64,000 nucleotides of DNA, from the NCBI GenBank assembly GCA_019925095.2, contig CM034409.1:4095001-4159000 (forward strand), in the 5' to 3' direction. This stretch comes from Dendrolimus kikuchii (lineage: Eukaryota > Arthropoda > Insecta > Lepidoptera > Lasiocampidae). Positions 31,258 to 41,884 of the stretch are shown here, one piece after another. A model generated the notes under the pieces. The model was not told the origin of the DNA and did no database searches. It worked only from the letters and a program-made list of their open reading frames with translations. Each line of letters begins with the position of its first letter. The first letter of the stretch is position 1. A program made the translations under genes and the position numbers.

Positions 31258-31733
31258 GAAGAATGACATTGAATGGAATATGATTGTTTATGAAAGTAGA
31301 GTAAACGCGGTCGAGATGCGAGCACTGCGCAAAATCTGCGGAGTGACGCTCGCGGACCGCGTTCGTAATACCGAAGTAAGAAAGAGAGTTGGTCTGAAAG
31401 AGAGTGTCGGGGTGAAGGTAAGGAAAGAAATGCTCCGGTGGTTCGGGCATGTGGAAAGAATGCATGATGAAAGAATGACTAAACAGATATACAATGATAA
31501 AGTGGATGGATGCAGAAGTCGTGGAAGGCCACGACACACCTTCCATGATCAAATTGATCGTGTACGTACTAGCAGAAGGTGATGTCAGGAGCCTTAAGAA
31601 CAGACGAGCTTGCATGACAAGAGTTATGAATGTCAAAGAGGCAAGTGAGGTGTGTAAGAATAAGCCTAAATAGCACTCTGTTGGTCGTGCCTACCCCGCA
31701 AGGGAACTGGCGTGAAGTTATGTATGTATGTAT
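31258..31733 (+). mobile_element. RTE-A 3' end, longest copy
   Basis: Coding starts at YESRVNAVEMRALRKICGV (about 31287) and continues through LADRVRNTEVRKRVGLKESV, KEMLRWFGHVERMHDERM and CRSRGRPRHTFHDQIDRV. A 4 bp insertion at GTGTACGTACTAG shifts the frame, so the terminal RRACMTRVMNVKE block is in another frame. The TATG tail is at 31718-31733. This copy extends furthest 5', but still lacks the RT catalytic YADD core. Confidence 0.88.
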
Positions 31734-31746
31734 GATTGTTTATATT

Positions 31747-31983
31747 GTTGACAGCATCTGTGGTTGAGTGACCTAAGCCTTCACTGGCTTACTTCACTGC
31801 ATCACAGAAGCTGCGGTTTCGATTCGTACCATGGCAAATTTCGGAAAGGAACTTTCCTTATTTGCTATCGTCTGGGGGTCTGGGATCGGATCCAGAGTAG
31901 TCCGTTGTATATTACCCATAACACAAGGCTAATTTGCTTAGCTTAGGGATCTACAATGTGTGTGTTTGTATGCCGATTGTTGT
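31747..31983 (+). mobile_element. tRNA-derived SINE, diverged
   Basis: The A box region reads TGGTTGAGTGACCTAAG and the B box GTTTCGATTCG; both have changes compared with the other copies, so this is the oldest SINE here. It follows 10 bp after the RTE-A tail. Confidence 0.83.
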
Positions 31984-31997
31984 TTAACTGACAACTC

Positions 31998-32307
31998 CGT
32001 GCAGGAACGGAAAAATAATACTAATACCTGCGGTCGGGCGGCCTGTCGTAAGAGGCGATAAAACAACCCACAGCCAGGTGGCAGGGCATTTGCCCGACTG
32101 GACGGCTACCGCCCCTGGTCTAGAGCATGCCGCCATAACAACTTTGGGTTGTGTTCCGGTATCAGAGGCCAGGTTCCAGTTTCTCCATCAAGGCCGGCAG
32201 CGCATTGGCAGCACCATTGGTATTGATAATGTCCATAGGCGATAGTAATCACTTTCCATCATAGTTGGGCCGTCAGATTGTCTGCTGTGCTTCAGCAATA
32301 AAACAAG
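31998..32307 (+). repeat. T320-B repeat, full length
   Basis: It starts CCGTGCAGGAACGG and has the B-type end TGTGCTTCAGCAATAAAAC. It is the only plus-strand full-length B copy and shows that A and B subfamilies share the same 5' half. Confidence 0.85.
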
Positions 32308-32334
32308 CCTCATTTCGGATTTGATCTATAAGAG

Positions 32335-32445
32335 AAACTCCGAGCATGCATTACTCCGTAGCTCGCTGAGCGACTTGGCATTTCTGGACTAATTTTGCCG
32401 TCAGGGTACACGTGTCAGTCCCGAAGGTCAGATCGATCAGGACGA
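32335..32445 (-). mobile_element. RTE-type pol fragment
   Basis: On the minus strand the frame reads LTFGTDTCTLTAKLVQKCQV then AQRATE, a stop and CMLGVSL. It matches the RTE consensus order L-T-Y-G-x-E-T-x-x-L-T ... A-Q-R-A-M-E-R ... M-L-G-V-S-L found after the RT domain. It carries at least one stop. Confidence 0.6.
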
Positions 32446-33410
32446 TAAATGTTTGTTTTAAAAAAATAAAAAAGAACATCGACGCGTTAGAGCCACGCTG
32501 GAATCTTGATTATAGATCTCAAAGCTCGAGACAGATCGGTGTGATAGCACGCTTTCACAGAATATCGGCTTGAAATGGATTTTCTAAAAGCGTATTTTGT
32601 AGTTTTTTTAAACTATTATTTATTAGTGTCGCTTTTTCGTTTAATCGATTTTCAAGTCACAACGATTCTAAATAAGTTTCAATTCAAAAAAATGATTAAA
32701 ATATAATAACAAAGAAAAACATTCCGTATTGTAAAGAATGTACGACTAATATGCTTATCGCTGTGTCATGAATTCGATATCGTCATTCTGGTTATCATAA
32801 CCGCCCCGTTTATTGTGAATGTGTTATGCCCCTCGTTCACATTAAGGCCAGTTATAAGGCAGCAAGCAGGAGTGGCGAGTGAAATGGAAAGAAAGAAAGA
32901 AAAACTTTATTTGGAGAAGTAGCGACGTAATTACATTCCTTGTTTAAAAAAAAAACAAGTAATTACGTCAACAATTAAACAATAAATTATGACACCACAC
33001 AAAGTCACAAACACATAACTAACAATAAAACTTATACACATACTCAAACCAAGACACACAAAGAGCCCAAAAATTAATAACCCAGGCACAGAAAAGAAAA
33101 AACCAACACACATGGCACTAGATAGGACTATATATAAGTATAGATATAAGGCCAACACTGCACATGCACTTCCTCACAACACCAGCATGTAACAAATACA
33201 CTCTACATTAGTATAAGTTTAGTATTAAAAATATGATAAATTAATATAATAAGTTAATCTTAAGGTACACCATAACATATAAATCACTAAATTAATGTCA
33301 CACACACTAACAAAAATAAACAATAAGCGTGTATGGACTCTAAAATTTTTCATAGAAATTAAGTAGTAAAAATAGGTACGGAACTCGAGTCCGTAGAGAT
33401 TTTAATAATA
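32446..33410. other. Unassigned AT-rich stretch with LINE-like UTR
   Basis: About 32885-33340 starts with AAAG repeats and continues A/C-rich on the plus strand. This resembles the reverse of a LINE 3' UTR, like the 24 kb example. No coding remnant is recognisable. 32500-32880 has no features. Confidence 0.35.
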
Positions 33411-33605
33411 ATAATAAAAAATTACATTCCTTATACATTATTATACACAGAGCATATTTTGAGAATTTGCACGCCGCATTTTCAGTAAACAAGGTTTGTG
33501 CTCGGCATATTGCTGTGCCGGAATTATATCCGACTCAACGCTCATTTTCAGTGCAAACCTTCCTTTTGGCGTAAGACCAAAACGACCCAATTTTGTTAAT
33601 TAAAT
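33411..33605 (-). repeat. 190 bp dispersed repeat, copy 1
   Basis: It begins ATTACATTCCTTATACATTA and contains ACGCCGCATTTTCAG and GTGCAAACCTTCC, ending CCCAATTTTGTTAATTA. An (AAT)n run sits against the left end, which suggests the 3' terminus of a retroelement on the minus strand. Copy 2 is at 35388. Confidence 0.6.
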
Positions 33606-33690
33606 AATAAATAATAATTAATATAAATCTATCTAAATCTAATATATAATAAATCTAAGAGTTGCCTTATAATTTGTTGTTAAAATGTAT

Positions 33691-34153
33691 TGTTACAACC
33701 TGAACGCCAACAAAAGACACACACCTGCATACCTGTAGACATTTTATTACCTTTTCGGCATTTGGACTTCTTTTGTTTACTTTGTTGTTAAAATTTGTGA
33801 TTAGAAAAACAGCCCATTGTGTATCGTAATCTTTTATGGTAGTAATTAGCCAGGTGTGATTCTAGGAAATTCAGTCCACGCGGCCGAGCAGACATATTGC
33901 ATTTGTACAGTATAAAGCGATGTCCCATTGGAGAGATCGGCAGTCTAGCGATAACCACGAGCGAAGCAAGACGTGTGTACTACATTCGATAATCTATTTA
34001 GTGACGGACTGCGAGTATTATTGAATCGTGCCTTACGTTTGGACTGGTTGTGTTCAGTTATATTTGTACCTGTCTTATACGTGTTTGTATAGTTCTAATA
34101 AACTCTATAATAATTCCAACGGCATTTTAATTCGAATCGTGCAACTCGTAACA
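33691..34153 (+). mobile_element. Solo LTR, plus orientation
   Basis: It starts TGTTACAACCTGAACG and ends CAACTCGTAACA, with a perfect 4 bp duplication GTAT on both sides. It has AGTATAAAGCGATG (TATA region, about 33911) and CTAATAAACTC (poly(A) signal, about 34095). Confidence 0.83.
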
Positions 34154-34374
34154 GTATGCACACAAGATGTTACAATATGCATTGTTTCAATACATTTTTC
34201 CTTATTAGGCGTGCAATGTCCGAATACATGTTAGAATTATAAAACTAAATTACATAAAAAAAATATGATACAAAATATTGCAATAAAATTATATGTCTAG
34301 TTACAAAATATTACTTGTCATATCTTTGTCATTTTTCATATACATTTACAGTATACTTTAAATAAATTTATTGG

Positions 34375-34560
34375 CTGAATTCGTAATATTTCTGGCAGTT
34401 TATTAAATATAATAAGCGCCATACAATAGATACTTTTGCGCATCATGGCCGATTTTGAAGAAAAAATACAGACTCTATCCTGATCCCGTCTGTTCCGAAC
34501 AACTACATTACTTATATAGAACTTTGACATTACTTGCATGGAGTGTGTCAAATTTTAATC
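34375..34560 (-). mobile_element. LINE C-terminal remnant
   Basis: The minus strand reads RNRRDQDRVCIFSSKSAMMR then SIYCMALIIFNKLPEILR and INLFKVYCKCI. The F-N-K-L-P-x-x-L-R-x-x-x-x-x-x-x-F-K block is the end of a LINE reverse transcriptase polyprotein. Confidence 0.62.
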
Positions 34561-35387
34561 AGTAGCAATAAGGCACACGAATGGTTACTAAGGTAGTACA
34601 GAAATCAGGCATAACTCGGTAACTTGTGACTTTGATGCAAGCAAACGGTACACGTGTAAATTTCCGTATACCAAATTAGAAATGCACAAATATGCACATG
34701 CTGTGAATATATCCATAATTAAATGTAAACAACCGTGAGAAAATGTACGTACAGAAACCCTGATGGCGGTGTTATGGAACAGTTGTACTCAAACTTTTTA
34801 TTTATAGGGCCACATATACGTATTAAAGGAGATGCCGCGGGCTGCAATATTATTTTGTTTATATGTCGAAGTGAAACTTCTTTAGAATGGTTGTGATTTG
34901 AAACTCGATGAAACGAAAAAGCGACACTAAAAAGAGATAAACACGTAAAATTCAACCTTATTTAATTCGAAATAAAACGTATTTCGCTTTACCCGTTAGT
35001 GTAAAGCGAAATTGTAATTAACATTGAATTTAAATTACGAATAAGGGTCAAATAAATAGGTTTGTGAAACGTGCTAGTTTCAATTCTACAGCCTGTGAAC
35101 TGCACACACGCATTACTTTTTTTACTCCTAGAATACACAGATTATGGCATAATATGTGTACCAATACAAGGATTGCCCTGTATTAGTACATATACCAAAT
35201 TTCATGATTTTACGATAATAGATACATTTATCTCTGCTCGCCCAAATTAAATATTAGATAAACAGAGGGTCTATGCAAGCGTCACGGCGGTCATATCTAT
35301 GATTACGGTCCCGTGGCGTATCATTATATTATTATGCGGACGGACGCTGGAAGGTTTAGTGGGTAATCTGGCGTTCAGTGCTTGAAT
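34561..35387. other. Unassigned AT-rich stretch
   Basis: No exon found. Around 34800-34850 a GGGCCACATATACG and GCCGCGGGCTGC block resembles decayed hAT-type DNA transposon ends, but no inverted partner was located. Confidence 0.33.
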
Positions 35388-35580
35388 TTGACGTAATTAC
35401 ATTCCTTATACATTATTGTATACAGAGGATATTTTGTAAATTTGTACGCCGCATTTTCAGCAAACAAGGTTTGCATTCAGCATTTTGCTGTGTCAGAATT
35501 ATAACCAACACAACGCTGATTTTCAGTGCAAACCTTCCTTATGGCGTAATACCAAAACGACCCGATTTTGTTAACTAATA
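35388..35580 (-). repeat. 190 bp dispersed repeat, copy 2
   Basis: It matches the copy at 33411 over its full length (ATTACATTCCTTATACATTA to CCCGATTTTGTTAACTA), with scattered substitutions. Two copies 2 kb apart in the same orientation could be independent insertions or a local duplication. Confidence 0.62.
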
Positions 35581-36179
35581 ATAACAATTAATAAAACTAA
35601 TTCTAGTTAGATAATATTTAATTAGCAATTCCTTCTATTATCAGAAGCCTGTGTTGATCGTCGGGAGTCCCACACACCCCTCGGTGACCTGCCCCGGGTC
35701 CCGAGGATATGTGCAAATACATTCCCCCAGCGTTAACAAAAAAAGGGGTCTATGCAAAATCAACAAACATGTCAAGTGGTCTATGATATAGAAAAGTTTG
35801 GGGACTTATGTATTACATAATTAATATTTTATTACTTATAATAGAAAGGGCGTATATGTAATAATTTTTATACATGTATGTTACCCGAATATATATATTA
35901 CTTGTTTAATAGTATCATTTGTACATCCGATGTGATAAGGTCAATGGCAACGCTTATGTCCAATTTACGAGTTATTTCTGCGAAATTTGCATTGCGTTTG
36001 ACCTTTTCAACAGTTGGAGGTTATGTGAATATTGCTTTTCCCTAGGGTTCCGTATCTATTTTAGGCATAAATAGAAGCCTTATAAAGTCTTCGCATCTGA
36101 CCGTTTGTCTTTGTACGTTACTTACATGACACTGATCAGAAAATATTTCCTGTCGTTGGAATATGATTATATTTAAACA
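35581..36179. other. Unassigned stretch with a GC-rich block
   Basis: At 35650-35735 a GC-rich piece (GTGACCTGCCCCGGGTCCCG, GATATGTGCAAATACATTCC) interrupts AT-rich DNA. It looks like part of a retroelement, but its family cannot be assigned. The rest shows no features. Confidence 0.35.
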
Positions 36180-36626
36180 TATTACGAGTTTAGCGGGACT
36201 CGAATTAAAATGCCGTTAGAATTACTATAGAGTTTATTAGAACTATACAACAAATCCAAATGTAATGCAGAAGGTCGTAATTCAATACAACGCGCAAAGT
36301 CTGTGACTATTAGATTCCCGAATGTGCACACGTCACGCCTTGATCGTGGTTCTCGCTCAACTGACTCCTCTATCCATCAGGCCATCGTTTTATACTTCAC
36401 AAATGCAAAAGATTCCGCAACACCTGGCTAATGATGCTAATGAGCGAGTACAATAGGACAATAGGTCGTTCTCCACAATAATTAGAAACGTATGCCAATA
36501 AATAAGTGAACAAAAGAAGACGATCATAAAAGGATTACAAGTTAGTTCAAATGCCGACGGGTAATAAAATGTGCTTCTACAGATCTGTACGTGGAATTTG
36601 TCTTTGTCGGCGGCTAGGTTGTAACA
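36180..36626 (-). mobile_element. Solo LTR, minus orientation
   Basis: The left end is TATTACGAG (one change from TGTTACGAG), the right end GGTTGTAACA followed by ATAT. The left target copy is altered. It lacks the ACACGTATAACACAGG block found in the LTRs at 10674 and 24972, a deletion of about 25 bp. Confidence 0.78.
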
Positions 36627-36883
36627 ATATTAATACAGATTACAATTTTAAATTTGTATAGCTTATATTTGTACGATATAAATTATGTACTATACTAAAA
36701 AAAAGAAGTCAAGTTCTTAAACTATACGAAATTGCTGAAGACACTGAAAGGACCGTCTTGAGACCGATTTTGACGAAGACTGAAGTGGTACAATTAAATT
36801 TTAAAAAAATTAATAACCTTTGCCAGGAATACAATCGGCTCATAAAAAAAAAATACATCTTGTATTATTATACCAAGTCATTT

Positions 36884-37161
36884 TTTTTTTATTGCAGGAG
36901 ATCAGCAGACAGGTAAACGGCCCACTCGATGGAAAGCGGTTACCGTCGCCTATGGACATTTGCAACAGCAAAGTTGCTACAAATGCGCTGCTGCTCTCTT
37001 AAGGGAAACTGGAACCTGGTCACTAATGCCGGAACACAACTCAAGGTTGTTATGGCGACATACTTTAGACCACCTGGCTGTGGGTTGTTAAGTCGCCTCT
37101 TACGACAGGCCGCCCGGCCGCAGGAAATTGTATTCTTTCTCCGTTCCTGCACGGATAAAAA
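36884..37161 (-). repeat. T320 repeat with internal deletion
   Basis: Both ends are intact (ATTGCAGGAGATCAGC and TTCCTGCACGGATAAAA). About 35 bp between TTTAGACC and ACCTGGCTGTGG are deleted. It belongs to the AGCAAAGTTGCTAC sublineage. Confidence 0.87.
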
Positions 37162-37248
37162 AGCGTGGCCTGTAGCGTAGTTTGTCAAACGGCACACTAA
37201 GGCAAGGGGTTGATGTTTTAATACATAATTTAAAAAAGACATACATAA

Positions 37249-37820
37249 TCTAATATATAAAATTCTCGTGTCACAGTTTTCGTTGCCATACTCCTCCGAA
37301 ACGGCTTGACCGATTTTGATGAAATTTTTTGTGCTTATCCGGTATCTATGAGAATCGGCCAACATCTATTTTTCATCCCCCTAAATGTTAGGGGTAGTCC
37401 ACCCCTAAATTTTTATTTTTATTTTTTAGACAAAATTTTTAATTTCTATTTTTTTATGATACAACATACAAAAATACATACAACCCTAAATTTTCACCCC
37501 TCTACGATCAACCCTTATTTTTTATTTGTTAATTATAAACTTTAATTTTTTGGCAAGATTTTTAATCTTATTTTGTCATGACTTTTAATTAATTATATTA
37601 CTCTTTTAGATTCACAATTAGAACCGGTAGGTGGCGCTGAGATCGGGTTCTGGAATCCTCCTAATCACCTGGAGCGATTTTGGTGATTTTGTTTTTGTGT
37701 GTTTGAGTGGGTGGGTACCCGGATGGTTTAGATTCGCAATTAGAACCGGTACGTGGCTCTGGGATCGGGTTCTAGAATTTTATTATTTAAAGGCAGGACA
37801 ACGTCTGCCGGGGCCGCTAG
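37249..37820 (+). mobile_element. Non-autonomous Helitron with two minisatellite units
   Basis: It starts TCTAATATATAAAATTCTCG and ends GGGGCCGCTAG-T. Near the 3' end it contains two copies of the unit carrying ACCGGTAGGTGGCGCTG (37624) and a mutated ACCGGTACGTGGCTCTG (37746), separated by TCACCTGGAGCGATTTTGG. This is an intermediate between single-unit and five-unit copies. Confidence 0.82.
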
Positions 37821-38204
37821 TACATATATAATAACAGCGCATAAATGTCGCGGTGCTGGGCTCGGGTCTCCCACTATAGAGTGTTAAAAACATATAAGCA
37901 ATTAAATAAATAAGTAACAAGCCCGAAACGTTTGCAAACTATAACACTTCGTGTAAAACTCGAAGAACAACTTGTTGTATTACTAATACAATCGAAAATG
38001 CATCGCAAACGACATTCGAATCAAGTATGTGCTGATTTAATTTAAATGTATTAACAATATAATGAGCTTGACATACAAGGAACTGCAGGTCGTCGCGGTA
38101 ATAATAACGAAAACCCGTGAGATGGGTTATCAGGTGTAGGAATTTTGTTTAAGAATGAAAATCTAAATTATTAAAGTCAATATTATGCTACTAATGCTAT
38201 GGTT

Positions 38205-38487
38205 AGTCGTAGTAGTCGTTGGTAGTAGTTAGTTAAAGTTAGCTAAGTCGTGGTAGCGGTGCGATCCGGGCTGGAACTTATGCACCGCTTAGGCAGTTTT
38301 CTGACCTAAATGTTCACGTGCTAACTACGATGAAGGGAAACATCGTGATGCAACCTGCACATCGAGATAACCGATGTGTTAAACCTGCCAAGCCGCTTCG
38401 GACAAGCGTGGCGGGTATACTGTCCGGTGTCCCTATAAAGGGAGGCCTGAGCCCGGCAGTGGGACGTTTATGGGCTTAAAAAAATGC
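38205..38487 (+). repeat. LINE 3' UTR (GGCCTGAGCCCGGCAGTGGG type)
   Basis: The blocks GATGCAACCTGCACATCG, AAGCCGCTTCGGACAAGCG and GGAGGCCTGAGCCCGGCAG, then GGACGTTTATGGGC, are the characteristic 3' UTR of a very common lepidopteran LINE. It has a short A-tail at 38480. It lies in the upstream region of the glycosyltransferase gene. Confidence 0.65.
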
Positions 38488-38599
38488 TATGGTTATAGCA
38501 ATCTAAAATGACAGTAGGGTATTCATATTTGTCGCGAAACAGATGGCCAAACGAGCAAACGAGTACAAAGGTGGAGATCGTGTTTCGGCAAACGTAGTG

Positions 38600-38755
38600 T
38601 AAGACTTTCTACAACCCGGTGGGTGGATCGACGATTTGCGCAAGGTCGCCGGCGGGACTTGGTTAAGAAAAGTGGAGATTCGGGATATGTACCGCAGGAT
38701 AGGCCTACTTAGGTCTACGTCCAGCAATAGGCAACGGTTGGCTGACGACGATGTT
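38600..38755 (+). mobile_element. RTE-type C-terminal remnant
   Basis: The plus strand reads GGWIDDLRKVAGGTWLRKVE then IRDMYRRIGLLRST. It fits the RTE pattern R-W-x-D-D-L-x-x-x-A-G-x-x-W-x-x-x-A-x-x-R. The order is unusual because the 3' UTR at 38205 lies 5' of it, so they are separate insertions. Confidence 0.55.
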
Positions 38756-38829
38756 ATTGCAAAAAGTTTGCTATACTGTTTCCAAGCGTTTATTTTACTT
38801 TTGACGTTTGCACGTCTATCACGTTCAGT

Positions 38830-38861
38830 GTATATAACATAGTTGTTCTCTGATTTCCAGG
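38830..38861 (+). promoter_or_regulatory. TATA box or 3' splice site before the GT31 gene
   Basis: Two readings fit. TATATAA at 38830-38836 could be a TATA box, with transcription starting near 38862. Alternatively TTCTCTGATTTCCAG ending at 38860 is a good 3' splice site, making the coding exon the second exon after a 5' UTR intron. RNA data would separate them. Confidence 0.45.
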
Positions 38862-38899
38862 TTTGCCAATGCGCTTCGAATCGGTGAGGCGGGTACGGC

Positions 38900-40012
38900 A
38901 TGGGCGCTGTGAGGCGGTCGCATGGCATCGCGCTGGTCGCGGGCGCCGCTCTCGTCCTCTTACTCCTCGCTCGCCTGCCGCCCGCACCCCGTCCAGCACC
39001 AGCTCCTCGACCTATGTCTCTCCAGCAAAAAGTAACAACAACAGTACAACCAGTAACTAACAGGACTACAGTAACTAATAGAACTACACTAGAAACCACC
39101 CAGAAACCATCAAAGCCCAGTCCTCCGTCTTCAGTTGCATCAGTCCCTAAATCTTCATCAGCAGTACCAAAACGCGATCCAAATATAGTCCTTACAGGAG
39201 ATGTTTATGTTGCAGGACATGAGACACCACATCCGGAATTGTGTCCGGCTTTAGGTGCTAAGTTGCAACTAGTTGTTTTAATTACTTCAGCGCCGTCACA
39301 TTCCGAAGCTAGAGCTGCGGTTCGTCTTACTTGGGGCCATTACGCTAAGAGAAAAGATATAGCAATGGCATTTGTTCTTGGTACACCTCCGGCGTCATTA
39401 CGCCCAGGTGTAGAAGCTGAAGACGCTTTGTACGGTGATATAATAATAGGTAGATCAATGGATTCTTACTCAAATCTAACACTCAAAACCTTATCAATGT
39501 TGGAATGGGTGGATACATACTGTCCTAGAGCACCAAAGCTACTAAAGACAGATGATGATATGTTTATAAATATACCAAAGTTACTGAGTTTTGCATCAGC
39601 ACCAGTGAGAGTAAACGCTACTAAGACGATATGGGGTAAAGTTGTGAAGAAGTCGTTGCCGAAAAGGACTACGAAATCGAAGTATTTTGTATCGCCGCTA
39701 CAGTTTCCTGCTAAGGTGTTTCCAGATTTCACAACTGGTCCGGCGTATTTGATGTCTGCAGATTGTGTCAGAGATTTGCTTGCAGCGGCTCCGGCTGAGC
39801 CTTACTTGAGGCTAGAAGATGTGTTTGTTACTGGTGTTCTTGCTTCTAAATTGGGTATAACCAGGAAACATGCTGCGGAGTTTTACAATAAGAAAGTGGC
39901 GCCACACCCTTGCGCGATTCAGCGTGGCTTAGCAATACATATGGTGAGATACCACGAGCAATTTGATTTGTGGAGGAAATTGCTTGATGGTAAGACAAAA
40001 TGTGCCAGCTAA
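38900..40012 (+). CDS. Beta-1,3-galactosyltransferase-like (GT31), complete
   Basis: A single-exon, 370-residue type II Golgi membrane protein of family GT31. These enzymes transfer a sugar (commonly galactose from UDP-Gal) in beta-1,3 linkage to glycoprotein or glycolipid acceptors. Visible: a short basic N-terminus, a membrane anchor at about residues 10-26, a Pro/Thr/Ser-rich stem at about 27-95 with two NRT sequons (N54, N60), and a lumenal catalytic domain from about 120. Family motifs are RAAVRLTWG (138-146), the metal/nucleotide-binding DDD in KTDDDMFIN (218-220), FTTGPAYLMS (277-286) and EDVFVTG (306-312). More sequons are at N192 and N239. Length fits the family (about 330-420). The ATG at 38900 is chosen because an in-frame stop lies just upstream (38885) and the anchor follows at once. 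Closest in feel to the B3GALT1/5-like arthropod group; donor and acceptor cannot be read from sequence. RTE remnants flank both sides. Confidence 0.93.
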   Translation: MGAVRRSHGIALVAGAALVLLLLARLPPAPRPAPAPRPMSLQQKVTTTVQPVTNRTTVTNRTTLETTQKPSKPSPPSSVASVPKSSSAVPKRDPNIVLTGDVYVAGHETPHPELCPALGAKLQLVVLITSAPSHSEARAAVRLTWGHYAKRKDIAMAFVLGTPPASLRPGVEAEDALYGDIIIGRSMDSYSNLTLKTLSMLEWVDTYCPRAPKLLKTDDDMFINIPKLLSFASAPVRVNATKTIWGKVVKKSLPKRTTKSKYFVSPLQFPAKVFPDFTTGPAYLMSADCVRDLLAAAPAEPYLRLEDVFVTGVLASKLGITRKHAAEFYNKKVAPHPCAIQRGLAIHMVRYHEQFDLWRKLLDGKTKCAS

Positions 40013-41317
40013 CTGTTGATAGGTTCTTAAGGCGTAAGTCACACAGAGTAGACGTTAGACAATGTGAAGACGTGTTTTCTGATATAGGTTAAGTCTTGTC
40101 GAAATAAGTGTCAATCGTCTTCTCTGTTTAGCTTGTGTCTAGGACATGGAAGAAGAATTCTAGGAAAGACATTGGGTCCAGTAGAAAGTAACTCCGAAAG
40201 CAACTAAAGCCTAAGACTATATGGATGGCGACATATAGGTCTACTCACGCTTTTTGACGTTTATTAGATAACAATCATCACACAGCAGTGGTGTGAGGAA
40301 TGGATGGATTATGTGAGGGATGATAAGATGATTTGTGGTGTGACAGAAGTTGTATGTCAGAAAAGACGACTGTGGAAGGGGAAAGAAGAAAGAGAATCAT
40401 TACAGAGCAATGAAAATTACCATGAGTCGTTGCGAGAAACTTATTCGCTTTATGGATGAAATACACTTATTTAAACTATCTCAGTTAAAAATTGAAAGTC
40501 TTAAGCTTCTTTCCTTTGAAAATAATAAAATACCTAAATGCTAAATTATACCGTTCAACTAAATTAATGTGGTTGAAAGGTGCCGAAATGAATGGAAACG
40601 ACGACATTTAATGACGTGGAATGATTCAATTTAATATTCACATGACTCACTTTGGTTGCTTCATGCAAATTGAAACTCAGACGTGGACCATATAATATTA
40701 ATTTAAAGAAGTCTTTAGGTTCTTCGTTTTGGTTCAAATAAACGTTAAAATTTGGGAGAAATTAACCAGTGCCGCCATCTAGGTTTAGGAGCTGTTGATA
40801 GTTATGTTTTTTACTAGTCCGATTGTCGTTCCTACATTCTTCTTCTAGTATATTATAAGGTATTTTCAAATTTGACTAGTGTCATAGTTTCCTAGTGAAC
40901 GAAACTGCTCTTGTCATTTTTTAAAACTAAGACTTATACATTCGTGTTTTTAGCAATGCAAGCAATTGGGTATTTGGTATACTTTACGATTTTATAGAGC
41001 TATGTACATAAAAAAATTGTGTGTGTGTGTGTGCAGTTTACAAGCAGTAGAAGTGAAACTTCAGAGCATATACTCATAGATAATTCTTATTTAACTTTCA
41101 TTGATATAAAAATAATTCCTTTAGCCTACATCCGTCAATATGTAATTCACATTCAAGAAATTCAATCTAAATTACACTTTAAATCACTACTATAAAGTTG
41201 AAAATTCAATGCACTGATACTCACAATTTCATTGGATCTGAGTATAAAAGAATATCTGCCTTAACAATATACAGATAGAGCTTAAATTCATTTGAAATCT
41301 TTGAAGTTTTATTTAAA
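40013..41317. other. 3' flank of the GT31 gene
   Basis: Presumed 3' UTR and intergenic DNA. AATAAA-type signals occur at about 40522 and 40736. A TGTG repeat lies at about 41017-41032. Apart from the RTE-B scrap at 40289, no repeat family is recognised, and no further exon was found. Confidence 0.4.
40289..40393 (+). mobile_element. RTE-B C-terminal scrap
   Basis: The plus strand reads EEWMDYVRDDKMICGVTEVV followed by CQKRRLWKGK, aligned with KKRWVDCVKDDMMICGVTEE in the copy at 29674. It lies 280 bp after the stop codon of the GT31 gene, so it may be transcribed as part of the 3' UTR. Confidence 0.7.
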
Positions 41318-41468
41318 CTAGTGGTCGCCCGTTAGTCGAAATTCGACCATAATAATTTATTGTCAAGACTTACGTACACTTCTATAATCACAGATTTCGC
41401 CAAGGCGACTGAATGAATGACTTTAACAATAAACAAAAGAGTATATATGCGTGTGGGTGTCAAATACA

Positions 41469-41553
41469 TGAGAGAGAGAGACAGAGATAACACTTTATTG
41501 CACACCAAAATATACAATTACAAAAACAGACCATATTTATAATATTTTACATG
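41469..41553 (-). repeat. LINE 3' tail inserted in Helitron
   Basis: AGAGAGAGAGACAGAGATAAC then ACTTTATTGCACACC on the plus strand is the reverse of a LINE end. The pentamer ACATG occurs on both sides; the empty site at about 23540 reads AATACATGGTAGTG, which supports a short target duplication. Confidence 0.68.
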
Positions 41554-41634
41554 GTAGTGTGTGTAATGTTTTTTTTTATTGTATTTTTTATGCATAATTT
41601 AAAAAAAAGTTGCATTCTGCACTCCTTCTCTATA

Positions 41635-41884
41635 TCTTATACTAATATATAAAGCTGAAGAGTTTGTTTGTTTGAACGCGCTAATCTCAGGAACTACTGG
41701 TCTGACTTGAAAAATTCTTTCAGTGTTATATAGCCCATTTATCGAGGAAGGCTACATGCTATATATCATCACGCTAAGACCAATAGGAGCGGAGCACCAA
41801 TGAAGGATGTTACAAAATCGGAGGGTTTCTTTTAACTTACTTTTTTTACTATGCCACGCGGACGAAGTCGCGGGTAGAAGCTAG
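41635..41884 (+). mobile_element. Helitron inserted within a Helitron
   Basis: It starts TCTTATACTAATATATAAAG and ends GGGTAGAAGCTAG-T. The host reads TATAT on one side and AAATTATAAG on the other; the empty site near 23634 reads TTATATAAACTATAAG. The insertion left no target duplication, as expected for Helitrons. Confidence 0.82.

Noticed and set aside
38503..39099. 198-codon minus-strand frame opposite the GT31 gene
   Set aside because: It is the complementary shadow of the GC-rich start of the glycosyltransferase coding region and of upstream repeats; the signal-like N-terminus reflects repeated GT/AC codons.
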